64,000 nucleotides of DNA from Verrucomicrobiota bacterium (GCA_021413925.1 JAIOPL010000004.1:62001-126000); one strand, 5' to 3'; shown: positions 1 to 8,896, counted from the stretch's first letter. A program made the numbers and translations. Notes: generated by a model from the sequence alone, not told the origin.

Positions 1-888
1 AGTGTTCCGTGAGACGAGCGGAAAAATCTCAAGGAGATCCTCTTTGGAGAGCACATAGCCACCTGGAAGAGGAAGAGAAGATGGTGCCGGAGAGGGGGAG
101 GTATTGGTCCCAGTCTGAGCGCTAGGAGTAGTCGATTGGGGGCTCTGTGCCGGGATATCAAAACCGACAATGGAGGAATTCCCTGCCAGAAGAATGATCC
201 GCTCACTTTGGGCGTATGCCTTGTCTCCGAAAGCGACTCTTTTGTTTTCTGCGTTGGCAATCTTTTCGAGGATCTTGGTGTTCACAGCAGGCACGGTCTT
301 CATGGGTGCTTGAGGCGAGGAGAGCAGGGAGTATTCCTTCACGAAGATCCCATTATCGAGAAGAGTCAGGTTCTTGGCTTTGCGGTCAAGTTCCAAGGAT
401 GACTTCAGTGAGGGGATGACGAGTTGCTGGCCGATCTGGAGGTTGATACCGGACAGGCTGTTAGCCTTCTGGATTAATTCGGCATTCGACTTCTGCTTGG
501 AGGCGATTTTGGCGAGCGAATCTCCTTTGACAACCGTGTAGGTGATGACCTCGGTATTCCCGGATGGCTGGAACAGCAGGCTCAAATTTGCAGAGCCTAA
601 CTCCTGACGTGCTTCCTTCAGAAGTGGAGACTCGGGATGGGAGTCGATCCACGCTTTCAACCCGTCACGGGCTCCGACGCTATCACCGCTTGTCCGGAGC
701 GATTTCAGATGCTGAAGTTCATGGGCTCCCGGATCCGGAGTGGGCGTTGGTGTTGCTGCGATGGCTGCGGCCTTCTCTTTCTTCTCCAAGCGCCCCGGCT
801 TGATAAAGAGTTGGTAGCCAAAATAGCCGGCTGAGCCGAAAATCAGTAAGCCGAGAAGAAGAAGGGTTAGGGTTTTGAAGGTTCGCAT
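1..888 (-). CDS. LysM protein with degenerate L,D-transpeptidase (YkuD) domain, partial
   Basis: The gene begins with ATG at 888 and runs off the left edge, leaving 296 codons with no stop. Residues 1-28 form one hydrophobic segment with a basic start (MRTFKTLTLLLLGLL), so the protein is membrane-anchored or secreted. A linker is followed by a LysM domain at about 115-160 (YTVVKGDSLAKIASKQ, then GQQLVIP), which binds peptidoglycan. From about 165 the pattern LTLLDNGIFVKEY fits the start of a YkuD domain, and the visible end, GGYVLSKEDLLEIFPLV, aligns with the place where active enzymes have SxGCIRLxxxDxxxLFxLV. The catalytic His-Gly and Cys are therefore missing. I infer a peptidoglycan-binding, non-catalytic envelope protein. 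LysM call firm; degenerate YkuD call moderate. Confidence 0.85.
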   Translation of the reverse strand, partial: MRTFKTLTLLLLGLLIFGSAGYFGYQLFIKPGRLEKKEKAAAIAATPTPTPDPGAHELQHLKSLRTSGDSVGARDGLKAWIDSHPESPLLKEARQELGSANLSLLFQPSGNTEVITYTVVKGDSLAKIASKQKSNAELIQKANSLSGINLQIGQQLVIPSLKSSLELDRKAKNLTLLDNGIFVKEYSLLSSPQAPMKTVPAVNTKILEKIANAENKRVAFGDKAYAQSERIILLAGNSSIVGFDIPAQSPQSTTPSAQTGTNTSPSPAPSSLPLPGGYVLSKEDLLEIFPLVSRNT

Positions 889-904
889 GAGATTGGTGAT
901 TCCG

Positions 905-1429
905 TTAGAGCAGGCCGCGCCGTTTCCATTCCGCAAGGTTGCTGCCGGCGGAACGTTGGATGAGGTCCATGGTGAATTTCATCAGGCAGACCTCCCATCC
1001 CTCGTCGACACCCTCAATGAGGGTATCCATGGGGTCGTCATCGCTCCGGAGCTGCTGCGTCAGTCTGTCAATCAGGTCATCCTTAGATTCTCGGAGGATG
1101 CTCTCTGAGTAGTCCGTCTTGCGGAGGGAAAACCCGTAGCGAAGAAAATGGAGATCCTTCTGTTCCTCCATCCATCCGGCGAAGTCGCGCGCCCTTTCGC
1201 CGAATCCCTCCAGGAATAGCTTGCTGACATAGTGCGGCGCTAGAATTCTGGGCCGCTCTGCATGGATCATCCCCTGACGGAGACGAACCGTTCCGACTTC
1301 GTCCATCGGTTCGGTCACGAGTCGGAATCGAAAACTGGTCTGTCCATAGGTCTCGATCGCCGTGCTGGGAGCCACCACCACGCGGGTGTTCTCCATCGCG
1401 TAATTAAAATCATCTGTCTTGATCATCAA
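905..1429 (-). CDS. hypothetical protein, 174 aa
   Basis: I do not recognise this protein. It starts MMIKTDDFNYAMENTRVV and has no signal peptide or membrane segment. The sequence is mixed alpha/beta at the N-terminus (VVVAPSTAIETYGQTSFRFRLV, read as two strands) and acidic and helical in the C-terminal half (ESKDDLIDRLTQQL, DDDPMDTLIEGVDEGWEV). It lies just upstream of the LysM gene on the same strand, with a 16-base gap, so the two are probably co-transcribed. It diverges from the L,D-transpeptidase gene at 1567. Coding status is supported by length, composition and tight packing. Function is unknown. Confidence 0.75.
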   Translation of the reverse strand: MMIKTDDFNYAMENTRVVVAPSTAIETYGQTSFRFRLVTEPMDEVGTVRLRQGMIHAERPRILAPHYVSKLFLEGFGERARDFAGWMEEQKDLHFLRYGFSLRKTDYSESILRESKDDLIDRLTQQLRSDDDPMDTLIEGVDEGWEVCLMKFTMDLIQRSAGSNLAEWKRRGLL

Positions 1430-1566
1430 TCTGTTGGATTACCTTAGGCCTTCATTCGGAAAACGTCAAAAGAACGATGCCCTGCGATTCATTAGGGGGG
1501 AGCAATCACCCCATTCCAAGGAGTCCTCGATTTGACACACTTCCCTTTTCGGGTTTTCATAATGGG

Positions 1567-2208
1567 ATGAAGCAATTTCTTCCCATCCTACTACTCCCGA
1601 CCCTTTTCCTCGGAGGCTGCGCCCAACTAATTCAACGATCCACCTATGATCAACCCGCCTACAAGCCCAAGGATTCCTCCAAGGTCGTGGTGAAGGTCTC
1701 ACTCTCCAAGCAAATGGTCTATGTCATGGAGGGGAACAGGCCCCTTCTTGTGACGGCCTGCTGCGTCGGCATGCCATCCAAGCCCACCCCCAAAGGAAAC
1801 CTCTGCGTCACCCGAAAGGAGCGAAATAAGCGTTCAGGCAGCTATGGATTTGCCGTGATGAGGGATGCCATTGTTCCTTGTGAGGCAGGCAGCGCCAAGG
1901 GCCGGTATGTCGGTTATCCGATGCCTTATTGGGTTGAATTCGCTCCCGGCTATGGTTTCCACCAGGGATGGGTCTGGCCGACGCCCAAGACGCACGGTTG
2001 CATCCGCCTCCATGCCAATGATGCTGGAGATTTCTGGGAGCTGACCCGTGTTGGTACACCAGTGAAGATTGCCAACACCCAGCCTGAGGATGCAACTTTG
2101 GGCGCAAAGACTCCCCGCCCGCAGGATTATAATGACCCAGACCTCCCGAACGGGGAAATGACTTCGCCCAGTTATTTCCAAAAGATCAAGGCTGCGGTCT
2201 TGCAGTAG
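1567..2208 (+). CDS. L,D-transpeptidase lipoprotein (ErfK/YbiS/YkuD family)
   Basis: The 213-residue product starts at the ATG at 1567; codons further upstream lack signal-peptide character. It begins with a lipoprotein signal (MKQFLPILLLPTLFLGGCAQ, lipobox LGGC). The YkuD catalytic domain follows from about residue 35 (SKVVVKVSLSKQMVYVMEGN) and ends in KTHGCIRLHANDAGDFWEL, with active-site His143 and Cys145. These enzymes make 3-3 peptidoglycan cross-links or attach proteins to peptidoglycan in the periplasm. TPKGNLCVTRKE matches the family TPxG motif. No clear Shine-Dalgarno precedes the start. Unlike the LysM protein at 1-888, the active site here is complete. Confidence 0.92.
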   Translation: MKQFLPILLLPTLFLGGCAQLIQRSTYDQPAYKPKDSSKVVVKVSLSKQMVYVMEGNRPLLVTACCVGMPSKPTPKGNLCVTRKERNKRSGSYGFAVMRDAIVPCEAGSAKGRYVGYPMPYWVEFAPGYGFHQGWVWPTPKTHGCIRLHANDAGDFWELTRVGTPVKIANTQPEDATLGAKTPRPQDYNDPDLPNGEMTSPSYFQKIKAAVLQ

Positions 2209-2217
2209 GAATAACGT

Positions 2218-3429
2218 TTGAGCATTCCTCCTGCAGCCTCTGCGAAAGTGAACCTCCGGACCCCGGAGGTCATGGCGCGGGTGCAGGAGCAGGTGGAGCA
2301 TCATTACCACAGCAGTCTTGTCGAGAGAGTGCGCGCGGACGGTTCCGTCCTGATCGCTGGGAAGACAACACTTCGCTTGGCCAAGCAGTTCGGATTCTGC
2401 TATGGCGTCGAGAGAGCCATTGATCTCGCTTATGCTGCCCGGAAGGTCTTTCCAGATGCCCGTCTCTTCCTGATCGGCGAGATCATTCATAATCCCGAGG
2501 TGAATGCCCAGATCGCCGCTCTTGGGATCCGGAATCTTCTGGATGAATCGGGACGCCCTCATGTCGAGGACCTGGGACCGGAAGATGTCGTGATCGTGCC
2601 GGCCTTTGGAACAACGGTTCCTCTTGTTGAGGAGATCAAGAGTCATGGCTGCCGGATCGTCGACACTACCTGTGGCGATGTCATGAGTGTCTGGAAGAGG
2701 GTCAGGCAGAATGCTACTGAGGAGGTCACCTCCATCATCCATGGCAAGGCCTCGCATGAGGAGACCCGCGCCACAGCCTCGCGCGCCCTGGGCAACGGAA
2801 ACGGGCGTTACCTGATCGTCCTGAATCTTGAAGAGACCGATCGTGTTTGCGACTACATCTTAGGCAAAGTCAGTCGTGAGGAGTTTCTCTGTGAGTTCAA
2901 GGAAAGGTTCTCCGAGGGATTCGACCCCGATCTTCATCTCCAACGTATCGGCGTGGCAAACCAGACAACGATGCTTCGGGAGGAGACCGAAGCCGTGCAG
3001 AGAAAGCTCAAGGAGGCCATTACTCTGCGGGATGGAAGCGATAAGAACTTCCGACTCTTTGACACGATCTGCGGTGCCACCCAGGAGAGGCAGGACGCCC
3101 TCAAGGAACTGCTGCTCCAACCTCTCGACCTGCTTCTCGTCGTCGGTGGCTACAATAGCTCTAACACAACCCACCTGGCCGAGATGGGTGAGCAGAGCGT
3201 GCCGACCTATTTCATCCGGAATCAGGAGTGTCTGGAGAATGCCAACATGATCCGTCACTTCGATCTGCATCAGAAGAAAGAGATCTCCTCCGAAGTCTCC
3301 TGGCTTCCTCAGGTAGGAAGTAATGCACGGATCGGAATCACGGCTGGCGCCTCCTGTCCGAATAACCTGATCGAGGAGGTGATGCTACGAGTGCTGAGCC
3401 TTCGTGGTGAAACTCTTCCTAGCGCCTGA
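2218..3429 (+). CDS. ispH: 4-hydroxy-3-methylbut-2-enyl diphosphate reductase
   Basis: This is the last enzyme of the MEP isoprenoid pathway; it reduces HMBPP to IPP and DMAPP using a 4Fe-4S cluster. The three cluster cysteines are visible at about C61 (FGFCYGVERA), C152 (DTTCGDVMSVW) and C285 (FDTICGATQERQ). Other family motifs are GEIIHNPEVN, NQTTMLREET, GGYNSSNTTHL and TAGASCPNN. At 403 residues it is the long form seen in plants and cyanobacteria rather than the roughly 315-residue E. coli form. The start shown is TTG at 2218; ATG at 2272 is an alternative and would give 385 residues. It lies 9 bases after the transpeptidase gene and is probably co-transcribed with it. Confidence 0.95.
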   Translation: MSIPPAASAKVNLRTPEVMARVQEQVEHHYHSSLVERVRADGSVLIAGKTTLRLAKQFGFCYGVERAIDLAYAARKVFPDARLFLIGEIIHNPEVNAQIAALGIRNLLDESGRPHVEDLGPEDVVIVPAFGTTVPLVEEIKSHGCRIVDTTCGDVMSVWKRVRQNATEEVTSIIHGKASHEETRATASRALGNGNGRYLIVLNLEETDRVCDYILGKVSREEFLCEFKERFSEGFDPDLHLQRIGVANQTTMLREETEAVQRKLKEAITLRDGSDKNFRLFDTICGATQERQDALKELLLQPLDLLLVVGGYNSSNTTHLAEMGEQSVPTYFIRNQECLENANMIRHFDLHQKKEISSEVSWLPQVGSNARIGITAGASCPNNLIEEVMLRVLSLRGETLPSA

Positions 3430-3441
3430 ATTTAAGAAAGT

Positions 3442-3538
3442 CTCGCGCGGAGGCGCAGAGGCGCAGAGACTGAAAAAAGTTGCTGAGATGGTCGATATGA
3501 AAGATTTAGCTCCATTCCTCTCTGCGCCTCTGCGCGAG
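3442..3538. repeat. Paired CGCAGAGG-type inverted repeat, copy 1
   Basis: The left arm at 3442-3468 is made of repeated GGCGCAGA units. A reverse-complement arm at 3518-3538 ends in GCGCGAG. The two are separated by about 50 bases, so a transcript could fold into a long hairpin. The same paired layout recurs at 5047-5182, 33582-33720 and 42849-43044. It fills most of the ispH-nnrED gap and is not coding. Confidence 0.8.
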
Positions 3539-3555
3539 TGATCTTTTCCGTTCCC

Positions 3556-5028
3556 ATGATCCTCACAGCCCAACAGATGAAAGCAGCTGAGGAACTGGCT
3601 TTTCGCAATGGGGCTACTCCCGAGGGGCTTATGGAGATTGCAGGTGAGGGGATTGCGAGGTGTATCGGCCAGTTCTTTCCTTATCCCGGTACCGCCGTGC
3701 TTTATTGCGGGAAGGGGCATAATGGCGGTGATGGCCTTGTTAGCGCGAGGCATCTGCTCAATCAGGGGTGGAAGATACTGATCCGTCTTGCCGCTCCCGA
3801 GTCTGAAATGTCTGAACTTTCGAGGCTCCATCTCCTGGCGCTTCATGGGGCTGAACTCATCGATTCTATCCCGCAGATAAGAGGACCGTTACTGCTGCTG
3901 GACGGATTATTGGGCATCGGTGCTTCCGGTGCTCCTCGTAGCTCTTTCCAGGAGCTGATCCATGAGATGAACGCTCTGCGCAGAAAATCGGGAGGATATA
4001 CCGTAGCTGTTGATCTTCCATCCGGTCTGGATGCCACGACAGGAGAGATACCCGGAGGATGCGTGCAGGCTGATCTGACAGTGACAATCGGAGCTGTAAA
4101 GTCCGGCCTCGTCGCTGATGCTGCCACGGCTGTTGTGGGTCGCATCGCCTTGATTGAGTTGCCCGGAGTTCCGATAGAGGGGGGTGATCCTGCCAGTATT
4201 TCTACGGCATTAGCTCTCCGGTCTCTTCTCCCAATCAGGAACTATGACTCCTACAAGGGAACCTATGGGCATATCGGGATCTTGGCCGGATCGAGTGGCT
4301 TCCTGGGTGCTGCACAGCTTTGCTCAGCAGCGGCGCTCCATGCCGGTGGAGGACTGGTGACTCTTTATGCCTTGCCGGAGTGCCACGATCTTCTGGCCTC
4401 GACCTGCATTCCGGAAGTGATGGTCCAGCGAATTGCTTCCTATAACGAAATTCCAACGGAGAAACTGGATGTCCTAGCCCTTGGGCCCGGTCTCGGAGCG
4501 GAGCATCATGAGGAATTACGGGGACTTGTCCGCGACAGTCGGATCCCCTGCGTGGTCGATGCCGATGCACTCAATGCAGTTGCTTTCAATCCTTCGTTGC
4601 TCTCTCAGTGCGCTGGTCCCCGTCTTCTCACTCCACACCCGGGTGAGATGGAGCGGCTTGCTCCCCGAGACGGAAGGACCCGTCGAAATTGGGCAACGGA
4701 CTTTATCGAAAGTTATCCTGTGACTCTGCTTCTCAAGGGATCTCGCACGATTATTGCGGAGAAGGGAAACTCACCCGTTTTCAACAGCACTGGCAACCCG
4801 GGCATGGGGAGCGGAGGAATGGGAGATGTCCTGACGGGTGTTTGCGCCGCCTTGATAGGATCAGGGCAATCCTGCCGTGAGGCTGCCATGCTTGGAGCAT
4901 GGCTTTGCGGACGTGCCGCCGAGCTAGCCATCTTCAACGGCTCAGATGCTCAGGAATCACTCTCCGCCACTTCGGTGATCAGCTACCTCGGCGAGGCCTG
5001 TAAGTCGCTCCGAAACGGGGACTACTGA
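3556..5028 (+). CDS. nnrDE: Bifunctional NAD(P)HX epimerase/dehydratase
   Basis: This enzyme repairs hydrated NAD(P)H. The N-terminal YjeF_N domain (about 1-210) is the epimerase, with YCGKGHNGGDGLVSARHL and VAVDLPSGLDATTG. The C-terminal domain (about 220-490) is the ADP- or ATP-dependent dehydratase, with TPHPGEMERL, LLKGSRTII and GNPGMGSGGMGDVLTGV. The 490-residue length is normal for the fused form. I chose ATG 3556 (MILTAQQMKAAEELAF) because it fits the family N-terminus; the in-frame GTG at 3538 lies in the preceding repeat. It stands alone between two repeat elements. Confidence 0.94.
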   Translation: MILTAQQMKAAEELAFRNGATPEGLMEIAGEGIARCIGQFFPYPGTAVLYCGKGHNGGDGLVSARHLLNQGWKILIRLAAPESEMSELSRLHLLALHGAELIDSIPQIRGPLLLLDGLLGIGASGAPRSSFQELIHEMNALRRKSGGYTVAVDLPSGLDATTGEIPGGCVQADLTVTIGAVKSGLVADAATAVVGRIALIELPGVPIEGGDPASISTALALRSLLPIRNYDSYKGTYGHIGILAGSSGFLGAAQLCSAAALHAGGGLVTLYALPECHDLLASTCIPEVMVQRIASYNEIPTEKLDVLALGPGLGAEHHEELRGLVRDSRIPCVVDADALNAVAFNPSLLSQCAGPRLLTPHPGEMERLAPRDGRTRRNWATDFIESYPVTLLLKGSRTIIAEKGNSPVFNSTGNPGMGSGGMGDVLTGVCAALIGSGQSCREAAMLGAWLCGRAAELAIFNGSDAQESLSATSVISYLGEACKSLRNGDY

Positions 5029-5046
5029 AAAAGGGCAGATGAGATT

Positions 5047-5182
5047 CTCCCGCAGAGCGCAGAGACGCTGAGGAGGAATGAATTCACAGGGATTAAGGGG
5101 ATGAAAGGGATTATTCTACGCAGCGAGATGCCTCTATTGAGAAATGTTACCACCTCTCTGCGCCTCGCGCCTCTACGCGATA
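5047..5182. repeat. Paired CGCAGAGG-type inverted repeat, copy 2, with embedded GGGATTAAGG repeat
   Basis: A degenerate left arm (CCGCAGAGCGCAGAGACGC, from 5050) faces a right arm, CTCTGCGCCTCGCGCCTCTA, at about 5155-5175. Between them, 5084-5113 holds a 30-base stretch that is found again exactly at 5732-5761. The whole gap between nnrDE and the peroxiredoxin gene is therefore repeat sequence. Confidence 0.75.
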
Positions 5183-5188
5183 AAATCT

Positions 5189-5677
5189 TTAATCCCTTAG
5201 CTCTTTCAGTGCTTTCACCACAAGACCGGCGTGTTCGGCCGGTTTCACCTTGGGGAAGATGGCTGCGATCGTACCCTTGGGATCGATGATGAAGGTGCTG
5301 CGCTCCGTGCCCATGTACCTCTTGCCGTACATCGACTTCTCCACCCAGACTCCGTAGGCCTCGACAATCGACTTGTCGGTGTCGCTCAACAGGGGAAAGG
5401 GAAGGTCGAACTTGGCGATGAATTTTCCATGGGATTTCACTGGATCGATGCTGACGCCGAATAGGGCCGCTCCTGTCGACTGAATCTCTTTCCATGCATC
5501 CCGAATCTCGCAGGCCTGCGTGGTGCATCCCGGCGTGTCATCCTTCGGGTAGAAATAGAGAACGACGGCCTGTCCTTTCAGCTCGGTGAGCTTTAAGGGT
5601 GTTCCGCTGCCATAGATCCCGCCGACGGCGGTAGTGGTGAAGGAAGGGGCCTTGTCGCCGACTTGGAGTGTGCTCAT
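5189..5677 (-). CDS. bcp: Thioredoxin-dependent peroxiredoxin (Bcp/PrxQ type)
   Basis: The 162-residue protein reduces hydrogen peroxide and organic peroxides. The catalytic motif is DDTPGCTTQACEIRD, with peroxidatic Cys51 and resolving Cys56 five residues later, the alpha-helical arrangement typical of Bcp/PrxQ. Other family features are VVLYFYPK, the GVSIDPVKSHGKFIAKF helix region and TFIIDPKGTI. It is cytosolic, with no signal peptide. It is transcribed toward the repeat at 5047-5182, and its start at 5677 faces a second repeat-rich gap. Its redox partner may be the thioredoxin at 26332. Confidence 0.95.
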   Translation of the reverse strand: MSTLQVGDKAPSFTTTAVGGIYGSGTPLKLTELKGQAVVLYFYPKDDTPGCTTQACEIRDAWKEIQSTGAALFGVSIDPVKSHGKFIAKFDLPFPLLSDTDKSIVEAYGVWVEKSMYGKRYMGTERSTFIIDPKGTIAAIFPKVKPAEHAGLVVKALKELRD

Positions 5678-5730
5678 GGGATTGAATGGTTGGTGATGTT
5701 TAATGTGGAAATCAGGAAGACAGGAAAGAA

Positions 5731-5836
5731 ATCACAGGGATTAAGGGGATGAAAGGGATTAAGAAACAAGTGGATTGAAGAGAGACTGGATTGCTGATTG
5801 CTCAGGATCACCTTCATCTCCTTTATCCCTGTGAAT
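5731..5836. repeat. Inverted pair of GGGATTAAGG-type short repeats
   Basis: The arm at 5731-5764 contains CACAGGGATTAAGGGGATG; the reverse-complement arm at 5808-5836 reads TCATCTCCTTTATCCCTGTG. Bases 5732-5761 match 5084-5113 exactly over 30 bases. The block lies between the peroxiredoxin start and the histidine kinase stop and may form a hairpin. Confidence 0.7.
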
Positions 5837-7013
5837 CTTTTTCCTCCGTGATGGGGGGAAGGAACCGGACGCGGCGGTCGTCCCGTGGAAGGCGTATCGT
5901 GAAGAGCATCCCTTGACCCATTGCGCTCTGGATCATGATTTCGCCACCATGGGCACGGACGATGCGCTGGACGATATGGAGTCCCAAGCCCGAACCGTTC
6001 TCCTTGGTGGTGTAGTAGGGTTGGAAGATCACGCCCACTCTTGAGGGATCGATCCCCCCACCGGTGTCGCCAATACTGACCCAGACATGGGAGTCGTCGC
6101 AGGCCGTGCCGATGCGAAGATGTCCCTTACTTCCCATGGCCTGGAAGCTGTTCCTGATCACATTGTAGAGGGCCTGTCGGAATTGATCCGCATCAAGGGA
6201 GACACGGGGGAGATGTTTGCCGGGAAAGAGATCCACCGTGATGCCCCGATCCTCCACTTCATTGCGGAGGAACTCAACGGCTTCCAGTATCAGGGCATTG
6301 AAATCGGTCGGCTTGCACTCCAGGGGAGCCGGTCGGACGGCCTTGAGGAACTGGGTGATGATCTGGTCCAGACGCTTTACCTCGCTGCGGGCCACGGAGA
6401 CGGAGTCCGCCAGCTCCTGCTGATCATTCTTCGAGAGAGAGGGCTTGTTTAGGCGACGCTGCAGAAGCTGGAGTTGGATGTCGAGCGAGTTGAGGGGGTT
6501 TCCGATCTCGTGAGCCACCCCTGCTGCAAGAAGTGTAACTGCGGAGATGCGCTCGCTCTCGATGGTCTCCTGAGTCTCAAGACGCTCCTCGGTGATGTCT
6601 CGGAGAATGATGGCGCGTCCCACCAACTCCCGCTGGGCTAACTCTTTCTCGTCGCTCATCAGCGGACTCACGTAGAAGTTCAGAAAACGGTGTTTCGGAT
6701 AGAAGACTTCCAGGTCACGGCTCATGACATCGCCGGGACGCGCCACTGACTTAAGTTCTAGTCCGGGAATGGCCTCTGCCAGGCTCCTGCCTATATGTTC
6801 AGCTCCGTTCATTCCGAAGAAGGAACAGGCTGCCTTGTTCATGTAGATGATGTGATCCTGAGGGTCGGTGACGATGACCCCCTCCAGAATGGCGTTGAAG
6901 ATGGTCTCCAGGAATCCCTTCTCCTTGGAGAGAATTTGGAGGTAGTGGCCGATGTCGGCCGGTTCCACAAATCGGATCCGCTCGACAAGCCTGTCGATGA
7001 ATCCGGCATTCAT
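5823..7013 (-). CDS. PAS-domain sensor histidine kinase
   Basis: The 396-residue soluble kinase has no transmembrane segment. A PAS domain spans about 28-140 (FNAILEGVIVTDPQDHIIYMNKAA, read in two pieces). The dimerisation box AGVAHEIGNPLNSL carries the phospho-accepting His168. The ATP-binding domain shows NVIRNSFQAM (N box), GDTGGGIDPS (G1), FQPYYTTK (F box) and GSGLGLHIV (G2), so all catalytic boxes are present. HEIGNPL and the PAS arrangement resemble NtrB-type kinases. Its ATG overlaps the pepF stop by one base (TGATG), implying translational coupling. No response regulator lies next to it in the window, so the partner is unknown. Confidence 0.92.
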   Translation of the reverse strand: MNAGFIDRLVERIRFVEPADIGHYLQILSKEKGFLETIFNAILEGVIVTDPQDHIIYMNKAACSFFGMNGAEHIGRSLAEAIPGLELKSVARPGDVMSRDLEVFYPKHRFLNFYVSPLMSDEKELAQRELVGRAIILRDITEERLETQETIESERISAVTLLAAGVAHEIGNPLNSLDIQLQLLQRRLNKPSLSKNDQQELADSVSVARSEVKRLDQIITQFLKAVRPAPLECKPTDFNALILEAVEFLRNEVEDRGITVDLFPGKHLPRVSLDADQFRQALYNVIRNSFQAMGSKGHLRIGTACDDSHVWVSIGDTGGGIDPSRVGVIFQPYYTTKENGSGLGLHIVQRIVRAHGGEIMIQSAMGQGMLFTIRLPRDDRRVRFLPPITEEKDSQG

Positions 7014-8890
7014 CAGTTGGTTTTGCTGGGTACGGCAAGAAGCCCCTCGAGCTCCTCAACCCTACGTTCGAAAAGGGCCAGTGCCGCGTTGACCGGTTCG
7101 GGTGAGCGCATGTCCACTCCCGCCTCGGCCAGGGTCTCGATCGGGAACTTACTGCCTCCACTCTTCAGGAAACCGAAGTAGCGCTCTGTATTGCCCGTCT
7201 TGAGAACCTGATCCGCCAGAGTGATCGCAGCCGAGATGCCGGTGGCGTACTTGTAGACATAGAACGCACTGTAGAAATGCGGGATACGCAGACATTCCAG
7301 CTCTAGCTCCTCGTCGATCACGACCCCCTTTCCGAAGTAGGTGTCGAGGAGGGAGCGGTACATTTTGCGGAAGGTCTCCAGTGTTAGGGCGGCTCCCGAC
7401 TCCTCGGCGGCATGCGCGATTTTCTCAAATTCCGCGAACATCGTCTGCCGGAAAAGGGTGCCACGCAGGTCATCGATCTGACGGTTGATCAAGTAGGCTC
7501 TCATTGAGCGCTCCTTGGTCTCGGAGAGCAGGTGTTCGGTGAGTAGGATCTCGTTGAAGGTCGAGGCCACCTCCGCCAGGAAGATCGGGTAATGGTAGTT
7601 CTGGAAATTCTGGGTTCTCCTGGAGTACCAGGTGTGCATCGAGTGACCCGCCTCGTGGGCCAGCGTGTAGATATCGGAGAAGACATCCTGCTTATAGTTC
7701 ATCAGGATGTAGGGAGGACCCTGATAAGTCCCGTAGGAAAAGGCGCCGCTGCGCTTTCCCTTGTTTTCGTAGCGGTCGCACCAGCGCTCCTCGCGGAGAC
7801 CGCTCGAAAGCGTCTTTGTATATTCCGAACCAAGCGGGTGTAGTGACTTCACTACCATTTCGATCGCCTGATCGAACAGGACATCGCTTTGAACCGCCGA
7901 GACTAGCGGTGCATAGGTGTCGTAGACATGCAGATCGGGCAGATTGAAAAGCCGTTGACGCAGGCTGTAGTACTTGTGAAGGACGGGAAGTCGTGAACGG
8001 ACAGCCTCGATCAGGCTGTCGTAGACGGCTGTCGGGACATTATCGGCGAAGAGCGAGGCCTCGCGCGCTGATGAATAATGGCGGGCCTTGGCAAGGAAGA
8101 CATCCCCCTTGATCGAGCTGGCAAGCGAACTGGCCAGCGAGTAGCGGTGGGCCGTGAACTCCGTGTAGAATTTCTGGAAAGCCTCCTTGCGGACAATGCG
8201 GTCGGGGCGTTGGAGCAGGGAGGAGAAGCTGCTCTGGGTCAGCTCGATCTCCTGACCTCGGTCGTCGCGCACTGTACCGAAGGTCATGTCGACATTCGTG
8301 AGCTGGGAGAAGGTCTCGTGATGACCTCCGACGGCCGGCATCGAGAGTGAGATCAGGCGTTCCTCCTTGTTGCTCAGAATATGGGGCTTGAGACGGCGGA
8401 GGTTCTGCAGGGAGATCTGCCAGTCGGCAAGCAGGGGATTGGCTAGGAATTTCTCGAACATCTCGTCGGGAATCTCCTGGATCTCCGGGGCGATCCAGGA
8501 GCTGGTCTCGCTGATCTTAGCACAGAGCGATGAGAGGCGACCATCGCGGTCTAGGGCATCATCATTCGAACTGTCCTCGGAAAGACGTAGACCTGCATAT
8601 TGGTTCAGACGCTCGCTGGAGCGATCTAGGGAGGATTCAAACTCGAGGGCCTTGGCTAGATCCCCGGCGCTTTTGGCTAGTGTTCCCTTGAAGGCATTGA
8701 TCTCTTCGAAGCGTGAGGCGAGATCCGAGAACTCGGCTTCCCAGGCCGCGTCATCAGGAAAAATGAGTTTCAGATCCCAGGTATCAGCGGCAGGGACTTC
8801 GGCACGACTTTTGAGCGTGGAGACCTGCGAATCTCCCGTGAGATCCGCGATCCAAGTGACCCGATGACCCCTGCCGTAGATGAGAGACAT
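7013..8890 (-). CDS. pepF: Oligoendopeptidase F (M3 zinc metallopeptidase)
   Basis: The 625-residue M3B peptidase hydrolyses cytosolic oligopeptides. The zinc site TLAHEAGHSMHTWYS lies at about residue 410, with the third-ligand region NEILLTEHLL about 25 residues later; the C-terminal motif HFYSAFYVYKYATG is also typical of the family. No signal peptide is visible. The listed start (MSLIYGRGH) lies 6 bases from the gpmA stop. A GTG near residue 24 (VSTLKSRAEVPAADTWDL) is an alternative that fits the family N-terminus. gpmA, pepF and the kinase gene form a tight minus-strand run. Confidence 0.94.
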   Translation of the reverse strand: MSLIYGRGHRVTWIADLTGDSQVSTLKSRAEVPAADTWDLKLIFPDDAAWEAEFSDLASRFEEINAFKGTLAKSAGDLAKALEFESSLDRSSERLNQYAGLRLSEDSSNDDALDRDGRLSSLCAKISETSSWIAPEIQEIPDEMFEKFLANPLLADWQISLQNLRRLKPHILSNKEERLISLSMPAVGGHHETFSQLTNVDMTFGTVRDDRGQEIELTQSSFSSLLQRPDRIVRKEAFQKFYTEFTAHRYSLASSLASSIKGDVFLAKARHYSSAREASLFADNVPTAVYDSLIEAVRSRLPVLHKYYSLRQRLFNLPDLHVYDTYAPLVSAVQSDVLFDQAIEMVVKSLHPLGSEYTKTLSSGLREERWCDRYENKGKRSGAFSYGTYQGPPYILMNYKQDVFSDIYTLAHEAGHSMHTWYSRRTQNFQNYHYPIFLAEVASTFNEILLTEHLLSETKERSMRAYLINRQIDDLRGTLFRQTMFAEFEKIAHAAEESGAALTLETFRKMYRSLLDTYFGKGVVIDEELELECLRIPHFYSAFYVYKYATGISAAITLADQVLKTGNTERYFGFLKSGGSKFPIETLAEAGVDMRSPEPVNAALALFERRVEELEGLLAVPSKTN

Positions 8891-8896
8891 CAGCTG

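Noticed and set aside
1532-1563. TTGACA with CATAAT upstream of the transpeptidase gene
   Set aside because: The spacing is 20 bases and the -10 ends 3 bases before the start codon, so it is a poor promoter.
1834-2757. Minus-strand open frame of 307 codons across the transpeptidase and ispH genes
   Set aside because: It overlaps two well-supported genes and shows no motif.
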